This document shows, in pieces, positions 26,104 through 36,510 of a stretch of 64,000 nt of DNA; within the stretch, counting starts at the first letter, position 1; the number at the start of each line of letters is the position of its first letter. The stretch lies in assembly GCA_023055505.1 (NCBI GenBank), contig JALIRH010000030.1, forward strand, positions 8,924,001-8,988,000, given 5' to 3'. The notes under the pieces are model-generated. The model did not search any database. It saw only the letters and a program-made list of their open reading frames with translations, and was not told the DNA's origin. Origin of the DNA: Callipepla californica brunnescens. Lineage: Eukaryota > Chordata > Aves > Galliformes > Odontophoridae. The position numbers and the translations under genes are program-made.

Positions 26104-27858
26104 TTCGTTACCTGTAGTGACGGGAAAAATTTCGCTGGTAGTTGGTCTGTGTTGTAATTCTCTCACCCGTGCTCGCAGTGCAGGGGTGGGTTTTTGATGC
26201 CATTCCTTCATATCTTCTCCATTTGCACGTAAGTAACTCCACAAAGCCGCGCGCGACATGAAGTTAGTAAAGTTAGTGTTGTCATTTGCTCGAGCAGGAC
26301 AGCGTTTGCTTCTGATAGCTGCAACCGATTCAACCCTATCAATCAGTTGGGATAATTTTCCCAGTATATCTTCAATTTGTCCTTCTAACTTTGATATGGC
26401 TGAAATGGATGTGTATGGCGGCAGAAATTTTTGTTTGAAGTTTTGAAGTGTAAGAATTAGTTCAAAAACTGGGGGTTTTCTGTCTTGGTCCTCATATCTG
26501 TTGAACGTTGTCACTAGTGTACCGGCGTACCTTTCTGGTGCTGACTTTGAAAGCTTCTGACATATTTCGGGTGTACTCCTTACTTTCTCCGGATCATGGT
26601 CCCGATCGTCAGGATCAAAGGTGGGATCATACAGCATTTCCGCCACAGCTGTTTCTCTCAAATACTGGATGCCTTCCTCAATAGTTTTCCATCTTTTCAC
26701 TTTAGGTGCCAGGTCACTCTTGTAGGGATATCTTTCCCTCACAGCTACTAGCATTCGTTGCCAGAGGCTGGCGATTCCATCCATATACCTGCTGATTCCT
26801 CTGTCGACAGCTGGATCTCGGGCAATGTTTCCTAGTTGGCGAGCTTCGTTACTATCAAGGGACACACTGTTGTCCCCGTTGTCCCAGCACCGAAGCAACC
26901 AAGTGACAATACTCTCATCCGGACGTCGAACAAACTCCTTTCTTGAGCCTTGGATCTCAGACATTTTCATGGGCCGACGAAACGTCGTAACTTTAACTTT
27001 CTCTTCACCTTCATCATCACTTTCTTCTACATGTCTCTCACTTTTCTTTGTTGCCTTTCTCGATGGTGGTGGGGTTGTGGCCACCCCCTCACCTATATCT
27101 TCCTCTTCTTTCGGCACCTCTTCTTTGCGTTCTAGGCGCGAGGACACACGTTTCCATTTCTTGCCTTCCACAGGGGCAACTGACTTTGATACTGGTGCTT
27201 CCTTTGGCTGGTCAAGTGTGACCGGGAGGTTTTCCTCTTTGGTTTGGGCCTCAGTTTGGACACTCTCTCTCTTCATAATAGTATATAAACCTCGGTAAGC
27301 ATAAGCCAAGCCCCAAATAGGCTGTTCCACCTCAGATCTTTCTGAGCCGCAACACCCTTTACTCAGATACAGGCCTAGCTCCTCAGGATCCTGCAATTGT
27401 TCAGGAGAAAAATCCCATGACACCGGGTGTCCCCATGCTTCTAATTTCTTTCCTAAAACTCTCCACTCTCCCTGCCATTCAACATTCTCTGTTTCTGGGA
27501 GAAGCTTCCTGCACATGATGTAAAGTGCTACTACATGCAGGAGGACTAATATCCCAATTATTAACAAAATCCCTAAGCTGTGATCTTGAAAATTCATAAA
27601 AAACTGAGAGGGGAATCTGGATACCCATTCAAACATCACATGGTTCGTTAACATGCTATCGTTTGTTCCATTAGCTGGGGTGCCCTGGTATCTGGCAGGT
27701 GCCTCTATCATTGCTTTTAATTTATCATATAGGGACCAGAACCAATGGAACAGAATGGCAAACTTGACCAAGTTCCAGTACGTTTTGAGCATTAAGAGGG
27801 AAAAAGCAGTGAAGTACAATCCCTGTAAGGGCAGTTTTAACAGAAACAGAAAAGACAT
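26101..27858 (-). CDS. ERV-A gag with membrane-type N-terminus
   Basis: 585-codon Gag, ATG at 27858 to TAG at 26101. Identified by position between the primer site and pol and by homology to the ERV-B gag, not by a named domain hit. Residues about 3-43 are strongly hydrophobic; 44-94 form a polar stretch with an N-glycosylation sequon NGT at 63; 95-116 form a second hydrophobic segment followed by CRKL. Residues 235-295 are highly charged (KR- and E-rich) with a PPP near 263. A helical capsid-like region (about 298-470, with TWLLRCWDNG at 319) follows, then a predicted coiled segment near 495-520. There is no Gly at position 2, so no myristoylation signal, and no CCHC zinc knuckle. Intact, with no stops or frameshifts. 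An N-terminal membrane hairpin is unusual for Gag. Confidence 0.85.
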   Translation of the reverse strand: MSFLFLLKLPLQGLYFTAFSLLMLKTYWNLVKFAILFHWFWSLYDKLKAMIEAPARYQGTPANGTNDSMLTNHVMFEWVSRFPSQFFMNFQDHSLGILLIIGILVLLHVVALYIMCRKLLPETENVEWQGEWRVLGKKLEAWGHPVSWDFSPEQLQDPEELGLYLSKGCCGSERSEVEQPIWGLAYAYRGLYTIMKRESVQTEAQTKEENLPVTLDQPKEAPVSKSVAPVEGKKWKRVSSRLERKEEVPKEEEDIGEGVATTPPPSRKATKKSERHVEESDDEGEEKVKVTTFRRPMKMSEIQGSRKEFVRRPDESIVTWLLRCWDNGDNSVSLDSNEARQLGNIARDPAVDRGISRYMDGIASLWQRMLVAVRERYPYKSDLAPKVKRWKTIEEGIQYLRETAVAEMLYDPTFDPDDRDHDPEKVRSTPEICQKLSKSAPERYAGTLVTTFNRYEDQDRKPPVFELILTLQNFKQKFLPPYTSISAISKLEGQIEDILGKLSQLIDRVESVAAIRSKRCPARANDNTNFTNFMSRAALWSYLRANGEDMKEWHQKPTPALRARVRELQHRPTTSEIFPVTTGNE

Positions 27859-28064
27859 TTTTATTATTTTTTTTTTTTTCTTGTACTAAAACAATCTGGC
27901 AGTACCCAAAAGAAGTTTACAGATATCCCAAAACAACTGGCAGTACGCCCGGACTTCAAGGTCGTGTTTTGCCGTACAGCACTTGCAGTACAGATAAGCT
28001 TGTTAACAACAGACAGAGATTCACTCTAAAAGCTTGTCTCTGCCCGGCTAAGGCAGCTGGTCAT
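27859..28064 (-). other. ERV-A 5' leader
   Basis: 206-bp untranslated leader between the primer binding site and the gag ATG. It ends in a poly(A)-rich run in element sense just before the ATG (plus strand T-run at about 27868-27881). No splice donor or packaging signal was identified with confidence. Confidence 0.7.
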
Positions 28065-28082
28065 GCCCCACGTTGGGCGCCA
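28065..28082 (-). promoter_or_regulatory. ERV-A primer binding site, tRNA-Lys1,2 type
   Basis: In element sense TGGCGCCCAACGTGGGGC, 18 nt complementary to the 3' end of vertebrate tRNA-Lys(CUU), the same type used by Mason-Pfizer monkey virus and visna virus. It lies four bases (TTTT) after the 5' LTR. Confidence 0.95.
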
Positions 28083-28086
28083 AAAA

Positions 28087-28333
28087 TGTCCGGGGTTTGT
28101 GGGCCGGTTCGGCCCGGCCCCGCAACAACCGAGGAAGGAGACCCACAGGCCCACACCCCGGACAGGGGGAAGGGGGAAAGGGAAAAAAAAAAAAAAAGGA
28201 AATAAGCCCCAAAACAAAACAGCGGCAACGATCTGAGGGGGAAAAGCTAATTTACTAAATAAGACATCAGGAAGTAAATAACACAATATAATGCAATACA
28301 ATTTGGAATTAAGCCTAATTAATCAAACAAAAC

Positions 28334-28364
<31 letters not shown>

Positions 28365-28630
28365 TGAGTGCCCGATAAACCGAAGGCCTTACGCTATCGC
28401 TGAAGGAGGACGGCAGCGAGCACCCACTCCTAAGTGATCCTAGAGGAAAGAGAGAGAAAGTCCCGTGACCGCAGAGGGTTTTTATCTGTTCCCTCTGAGC
28501 GGAAAACACGTGAAAAAAAAAACAAAGCATTGCAAAGTCCTCTGGGGAATGTAGTTCTCCCTGACTCCCAATGCACTACATGATGCCATGATGTGGAATA
28601 CCAGTACCAAAAAATCACAAAACCACGACA
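28087..28630 (-). repeat. ERV-A 5' LTR
   Basis: 544 bp, TGTCGTGG...CCGGACA in element sense, about 97% identical to the 3' LTR. It is 11 bp shorter, mainly because its GA tract (28338-28364) is 27 rather than 41 nt. It carries the upstream E-box CACGTG near 28506 and the TATA-like GATAAAAACC, while the second E-box of the 3' LTR reads CCCGTG here. As the 5' LTR it would drive transcription leftward on this map. Confidence 0.93.
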
Positions 28631-28635
28631 CATAG
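28631..28635. repeat. Target-site duplication CATAG, right copy
   Basis: Exact match to 22260-22264 on the other side of the provirus; satellite units resume here in phase. Confidence 0.9.
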
Positions 28636-31600
28636 GAATCAATGGGGCCATAGGTATCAAAGGGGCCATAGAACTCAATGGGGCCTTAGAACTCAATGGG
28701 GCCATAGGGATCAATGGGGCTATAGGGATCAATGGAGCCATAGAACTCAATGGGGCCTTAGGAATCAATGGGGCCATAGGAATCAATGGGGCCATAGAAC
28801 TCAATAAGGCCATAGGAATCAATGGAACCATAGAAAATCAAGGGGCCATAGGGATCAATGGGGCCAAAGGGATCAATGGGACCATAGGAATCAATGGGGC
28901 CATAGGGATCAATGGCACCATAGGAATCAATGGGACCATAGGAATCAGTAGGGCCATAGGGATCAATGGGGCCACAGGAATCAATGGGGCCACAGGAATC
29001 AATGGGGCCATAGGAATCAATGGGGCCATAAGGATCAATGGGGCCATAGGGATCAATGGGGCAATAGGGATCAATGGGGCATAGGTATCAATGGGGCCAT
29101 TGGAATCAATATGGCCATAGGAATCAATGGCGCTGTGGGGATCAGTGGGGCCATAGGAATCAGTGGGACCATAGGGATCAGTGGGGCCATAGGAAAAAGT
29201 GGGACCATAGGGATCAGTGGGGACTTAGGAAACAATGGGGCCTTAAGGATCAATGGGGCCATAGGGATCGATGGGGCCATAGAACTCAATGGGGCCATAG
29301 AACACTATGGGACAATAGGGATCAATGGGGCCACAGGAATCAATGGGGCCATAGGGATCAATGGGAACATAAAATTCAATGGGGCCATAGAACTCAATGA
29401 GGCCATAGGAATCAATGGGGCCATAGGAATCAATGTGGCCATAGGAATCAATGGGGCCATAGGAATCAATGTGGCCATAGGAATCAATGGGGCCATAGAA
29501 CTCAAAGGGGCCCTAGAACTCAATGGGGCCATAGGGATCAATGGGGCCATAGGGATGAATGGGGCCATAGGGATCAATGGGGCCAAGGAACTCACTGGGG
29601 CCATAGGAATGAATGGGGTCACAGGAATCAATGTGGCCATAGGAATCAAAGGGATCATAGTGATCAAAGGGGCCATAGGAATCAATGGGGCCATAGGAAT
29701 CAATGGGGACATAGGGATCTATGGAGCCACAACGATCAATGTGGCCATAGGAATCAATGGGGCCATAGAACTCAAAGGGGACATAGGGATCAATTTGACC
29801 CTAGGAATCAATGGGGCCATAGAACTCAGTGGAGCCATAGGAATCAATGGGGCCATAGGGAACAAAGGGGCCATAGGAATCAATGGGGCCTTAGGGATCA
29901 ATGGGGCCATAGAACACAATGGGACCATAGGAATCAACGAGGCCATAGGAATCAATGGGGCCATAGTGATAAAAGGGGCCATATGGATCAATGGGGCCAT
30001 AGGGATGAATGGGGCCCTAGGAATCAATGGGGCCATAGGAATCTATGGATCCAAAGGAATCAATGGGGCCATAGGAATCAAAGTGGCCATAGGAATCAAT
30101 GGGGCCATAGTCATCAATGGGGCCATAGAACTCAATGGGGCCATAGGGATCAATGGAGCCATAGGAATCAATGTGGCCATAGGAATCAATGGGGCCATAG
30201 AACTCAAAGGGGCCCTAGAACTCAATGGGGCCATAGGGATCAATGGGGCCATAGGGATGAATGGGGCCATAGGAATCAATGGGGCCATAGGAATCAATGT
30301 GGCCATAGAACTACAAGGGGCCATAGGGATCAATTTGGCCATAGGGATCAATGGGGCCATAGGGATGAATGGGGCCCTAGGAATCAATGGGGCCATAGGA
30401 ATCAATGGATCCAAAGGAATCAATGGGGCCATAGGAATCAAAGGGGCCATAGGAATCAATGGGGCCATAGTCATCAATGGGGCCATAGAACTCAATGGGG
30501 CCATAGGGATCAATGGGGCCAGAGGAATGAATGGGGCCATAGGGATCAATGGGGAAATAGAACTCAATGGGGCCTTAGAACTCAATGGGGCCATAGGGAT
30601 CAATGGGGCAATAGGGATCAACGGAGCCATAGATCTCAATGTGGCCATAGGAATTCATGCGGGCATAGAACTCAATGGGGCAATAAGGATCAATGAAGCC
30701 ATAGGGATCAATGGGGCCATAGGGATCAATGTGGCCATAGGAATCGATGGGGACATGGGAATCAGTGGGGCCATAGAACTCAAAGCGGCCATAGGGATAA
30801 ATGGGGCCATAGGGATCAATAGGGCCATAGGAATCAATGGGGCCTTAGGAACCAGTGGGGCCATTGAACTCAGTGGGAACATAGGGATCAATGGAGCCAT
30901 AGGAGTCAATGTGGTCATAGGAATGAAAGGGGCCATAGGGATCAATTGAACCAAAGAACTCAATGGGGCCATAGGGATCAATGGGGCCATAGAACTCAAT
31001 GTGGACATAGGGATCGATGGGGCTATAGGAATCAATGGGGCCATAGGAATCTATGGGGCCATAGGGATCAATGGGACCATAGGAATCAAAGGGGCCATAG
31101 AACTCAGAGGGGCCATAGGGATCAATGGGGCCTTAGGGAACAATGGGGCAATAAGAATCAATGGGGCCATAGAAATCAATGGGGCCACAGCGATCAATGG
31201 GGCCACAAAAATCAAGGGGACATCGGAAGTAAAGGGACTATAGGGATCAATGGGGCCATAGTGATCGACGGGGCCATAGGAATCAATGGGGTCATAGGAA
31301 TCAATGGAGCCATAAGGATCAATGAGGCCAAAAGGATCAATGGGGACACAGCGATCAATGGGACCATAGAAATCAATATGGCCATAGGAATCAGTGAAGC
31401 CATAGATCTCAATGTGGCCATAGAGATCAATGGGACCATAGGGATCAATGGGGCCATAGGAACCAATGGGGCATTAGGGATCAATGGGGCCATAGAACTC
31501 AATGGGGCCTTCGAACTCTATGGGGCCATAGGGATCAATGGGGCAATAGTGATCAATGGAGCCATAGAACTCAATGGGGCCTTAGGGACTAATGGGGCCA

Positions 31601-33239
31601 TAGGGATCAAGTGGGCCATAGAACTCAATGGGGCCATTGGAATCAATCTGACCATAGAACTCATTAAGGGCATAAAAATCAATGGGGCCACAGGAATCAA
31701 TGGGACCATAGGGATCAATGGGGCCATAGGAATCAATGGAGCCATAGAAAATCAATTGGGCCATAGGGATCAATGGGTCCATAGAGATCGATGGGACCAT
31801 AGGAATCAAAGGGGCCATAGGGATCAGTTGGGCCATAGGGATCAATGGGGCCATAGGAATCAGTGAGGCCATAGGGATCAATGGGGCCACAGGAATCAAT
31901 GGGGCCATAGGAATCAATATGGACATAGCAAGTAATGTTGCTATAGGGATCAGTGGGGCCATAGGAATCAATAGGGCCATAGGAATCAGTGGGACCATAG
32001 GGATCAGTGGGGCCATAAGGATCAATGGTTCCATAGGGATCGATGGGGCCATAGAACTCAATGGGGCCACAGAACACAATGGGACCATAGAACACAATGG
32101 GACCATGGGGATCAATGGGGCCACAGGAATCAATGGGGCCATAGGGATCAATGGGAGCATAAAATTCAATGGGGCCATAGAACTCAATGAGGCCATAGGA
32201 ATCAATGGGGCCATATGAATCAATGGGGCCATAGGAATCAATGGGGCCATAGAACTCAAAGGGGCCATAGAACTCAATGGGGCCATAGGGATCAATGGAG
32301 CCATAGAACTCACTGGGGCCATAGGAATGAATGGGGTAAAAGGAATCAATGGGGCCATAGGGATCAATGGGGCCATAGGGATCAATGGGGCCATAGAACT
32401 CAATTGGGCCATTGGGATCAATGCCGCCATAGGAATCAATGGGGCCATAGGAATCAGTGGGGCCATAGGGATCAATGGGGCCATAGGAATCAATGGGGTC
32501 AAAGAGATCAATGGGGCCATAGGAATCAATAAGGCCATAGAACTCAATGGGTCCATTGGGATCAATGGGGCCACAGCGATCAATGGGGCCGTAGGAATCA
32601 ATGGGGACATAGGGATCAATGGAACCATAGGGATCAATGGGGCCATTGGAATCAATGTGGCCATAGGAATCAGTGGGGCCATAGAACACAATCGCGCCAT
32701 AGGGATCAATGGGACCATAGGAATCAATGGGGCCATAGGAATCAGTGGGGCCATAGGGATCAATGGGGCCACTGGGATCAATGGGACCATAGGTTTCAAA
32801 GGGGCCATAGGAATCAGTGGGGCCATAGAACTTATTGGGGCCATAGGGATCAATGGGGCCATAGTCATCAAAGGGGCCATAGAGCTCAATGGTGCCATAG
32901 GGATCAATGGGGCCATAGAACTCAATGGGGCCATAGGAATCAATGGGACCATAGGAATCAATGGGGCCATAGGGATCAATGGCACCATAGGAATCAATGG
33001 TGCCATTGGAATCAGTGGGGCCATAGGGATCAATGGGGCCACAAGAATCAATGGGGCCAGAGGAATCAATGGGGCCATAGGAATCAATTGGGCCATAGGG
33101 ATCAATGGGGCCATAGGGATCAATAAGGCCATAGGAATTCATGCGGCCATAGAACTCAATGGGGCAATAGGGATCAATGAAGCCATAGGGATCAATGGGG
33201 CCATAGGAATCAATGGGGCCATAGGAATCAATGGAGCCA

Positions 33240-36200
33240 TAGAAAATCAATGGGGCCTTAGGGATCAATGGGGCCATGGGGTTCAATGGGACCATAGGAA
33301 TCAATGGGGCCTTAGGGATCAATGGGACCATAGGAATCAATGGGGCCATAGGAATCAGTGGGGCCATAGAACTCAATGGGGCTATAGGAATCAATGGGGC
33401 CTAAGGAATCAAAGGGGCCATAGGAATCAATGGGGCCATAGGGATCAATGTGGCCATAGGAATCAATGGGGCATAGGTATCAATGGGGCCATTGGAATCA
33501 ATATGGCCATAGGAATCAATGGCGCTGTGGGGATCAGTGGGGCCATAGAACTCAATGGGGCCTTAGAACTCAATGGGGTCATAGGGATCAATAGGGCTAT
33601 AGGGATCAATGGGGCCATAGGAATCAATGGGGCCATAGAACTCAAAGGCGCCATAGAACTCAATGGGGCCATAGGGATCAATGGAGCCATAGAACTCATT
33701 GGGGCCATAGGAATGAATGGGGTCAAAGGAATCAATGGGGCCATAGGGATCAATGGGGCCATAGGGATCAATGGGGCCATAGAACTCAATGGGGCCATTG
33801 GGATCAATGGCACCATAGGAATCAATGGGGCCATAGGAATCACTGGGGCCATAGGGATCAATGGGGTTACAGGAATCAATGGGGCCTCAGGAATCAATGG
33901 GGACATAGGAATCAATGGGGCCATAGAACTCAATGGGGCCATTGGGATCAATGTGGCCACAGCGATCAATGGGGCCGTAGGAATCAATGGGGACATAGGG
34001 ATCAATGGAACCATAGGGATCAATGGGGCCATAGGAATCAATGGGGCCATAGAACACAATCGCGCCATAGGGATCAATGGGACCATAGGAATCAATGGGG
34101 CCATAGGAATCAGTGTGGCCATAGGGATCAATTGGGCCACTGGGATCAATGGGACCATAGGTTTGAAAGTGGCCATAGGGATCAATGTGGCCACTGGGAT
34201 CAATGGGACCATAGGTTTCAAAGGGGCCATAGGAATCAGTGGGGCCATAGAACTCAATGGGGCCATAGGGATCAATGGGGCCATAGTCATCAAAAAGGCC
34301 ATAGAGCTCAATGGGGCCATAGGGATCAATGGGGCCATAGAACTCAATGGGGCAATAGGAATCAATGGGACCATAGGAATCAATGGGGCCATAGGGATCA
34401 ATGGCACCATAGGAATCAATGGTGCCATTGGAATCAGTGGGGCCATAGGGATCAATGGGGCCACAAGAATCAATGGGGCCATAGGAATCAATGGGGCCAT
34501 AGGAATCAGTGTGGCCATAGGGATCAATTGGGCCACTGGGATCAATGGGACCATAGGTTTCAAAGTGGCCATAGGGATCAATGTGGCCACTGGGATCAAT
34601 GGGACCATAGGTTTCAAAGGGGCCATAGGAATCAGTGGGGCCATAGAACTCAATGGGGCCATAGGGATCAATGGGGCCATAGTCATCAAAGGGGCCATAG
34701 AGCTCAATGGTGCCATAGGGATCAATGGGGCCATAGAACTCAATGGGGCCATAGGAATCAATGGGACCATAGGAATCAATGGGGCCATAGGGATCAATGG
34801 CACCATAGGAATCAATGGTGCCATTGGAATTAGTGGGGCCATAGGGATCAATGTGGCCATAGGAATCAGTGGGGCCATAGAACTCAATGGGTCCTTAGAA
34901 CTCGATGGGGCCATAGGGATCAATGGGGCCATAGGGATCAATAAGGCCATAGGAATTCATGCGGCCATAGAACTCAATGGGGCAATAGGGATCAATGAAG
35001 CCATAGGGATCAATGGGGCCATAGGAATCAATGGGGCCATAGGAATCAATGGAGCCATAGAAAATCAATGGGGCCTTAGGGATCAATGGGGCCATGGGGT
35101 TCAATTGGACCATAGGAATCAATGGGGCCTTAGGGATCAATGGGACCATAGGAATCAATGGGGCCATAGGAATCAGTGGGGCCATAGAACTCAATGGGGC
35201 TATAGGAATCAATGGGGCCTAAGGAATCAAAGGGGCCATAGGAATCAATGGGGCCATAGTCATCAATGTGGCCATAGGAATCAATGGGGCATAGGTATCA
35301 ATGGGGCCATTGGAATCAATATGGCCATAGGAATCAATGGCGCTGTGGGGATCAGTGGGGCCATAGAACTCAATGGGGCCTTAGAACTCAATGGGGTCAT
35401 AGGGATCAATAGGGCTATAGGGATCAATGGGGCCATAGGAATCAATGGGGCCATAGAACTCAAAGGCGCCATAGAACTCAATGGGGCCATAGGGATCAAT
35501 GGAGCCATAGAACTCATTGGGGCCATAGGAATGAATGGGGTCAAAGGAATCAATGGGGCCATAGGGATCAATGGGGCCATAGGGATCAATGGGGCCATAG
35601 AACTCAATGGGGCCATTGGGATCAATGGCACCATAGGAATCAATGGGGCCATAGGAATCAGTGGGGCCATAGGGATCAATGGGGTTACAGGAATCAATGG
35701 GGCCTCAGGAATCAATGGGGCCATAGGAATCAATGGGGCCATAGAACTCAATGGGGCCATTGGGATCAATGGGGCCACAGCGATCAATGGGGCCGTAGGA
35801 ATCAATGGGGCCATAGGGATCTATGGAACCATAGGGATCAATGGGGCCATAGGAATCAATGGGGCCATAGAACACAATCGCGCCATAGGGATCAATGGGA
35901 CCATAGGAATCAATGGGGCCATAGGAATCAGTGTGGCCAAAGGGATCAATTGGGCCACTGGGATCAATGGGACCATAGGTTTCAAAGTGGCCATAGGGAT
36001 CAATGTGGCCACTGGGATCAATGGGACCATAGGTTTCAAAGGGGCCATAGGAATCAGTGGGGCCATAGAACTCAATGGGGCCATAGGGATCAATGGGGCC
36101 ATAGAACTCAATGGGGCCATAGGGATCAATGGGGCCATAGTCATCAAAGGGGCCATAGAGCTCAATGGTGCCATAGGGATCAATGGGGCCATAGAACTCA

Positions 36201-36510
36201 ATGGGGCCATAGGAATCAATGGGACCATAGGAATCAATGGGGCCATAGGGATCAATGACACCATAGGAATCAAGGGGGCCATTGGAATCAGTGGGGACAT
36301 AGGGATCAATGTTGCCACAAGAATCAATGGGGCCAGAGGAATCAATGGGGCCATAGGAATCAATTGGGCCTTAGGGATCAATGGGGCCATAGGGATCAGT
36401 AAGGCCATAGGAATTCATGCGGCCATAGAACTCAATGGGGCAATAGGGATCAATGAAGCCATAGGGATCAATGGGGCCATAGGAATCAATGGAGCCATAG
36501 AAAATCAATG
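33240..36510. repeat. 1,818-bp higher-order repeat, about 1.8 copies
   Basis: The order of units starting at AGAAAATCAATGGGGCC (33241) recurs at 35059, and the landmark GCATAGGTATC at 33471 recurs at 35289; both spacings are 1,818 bp (101 units). The first copy contains an extra 396-bp duplication (ATTGGGCCAC at 34131 and 34527). The copies differ by scattered substitutions, so they are older than the 5.4- and 7.2-kb duplications. Confidence 0.75.

Larger units (their letters stand above)
22265..28630 (-). mobile_element. ERV-A: complete env-less provirus, class III-like
   Basis: A 6,366-bp provirus transcribed from the minus strand: 5' LTR (28087-28630), tRNA-Lys primer site (28065-28082), leader, gag (26101-27858), in-frame UAG, pol (to 22930), polypurine tract (22820-22830) and 3' LTR (22265-22819). 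LTR ends are TGTC...GACA. There is no env ORF; only about 100 bp separate pol from the polypurine tract. Both coding regions are free of internal stops and frameshifts apart from the gag UAG. I count about 14 substitutions between the LTRs (about 2.7%), plus length changes in a GA tract and an A-run. The class III assignment rests on Pol character, a 5-bp target duplication, a Gag without CCHC, and the absence of env. It is inserted in the satellite array. Confidence 0.93.

Noticed and set aside
26825..27298. 157-codon plus-strand ORF opposite gag
   Set aside because: It is antisense to an intact gag, low in complexity (Ser/Phe rich), and has no known domain.
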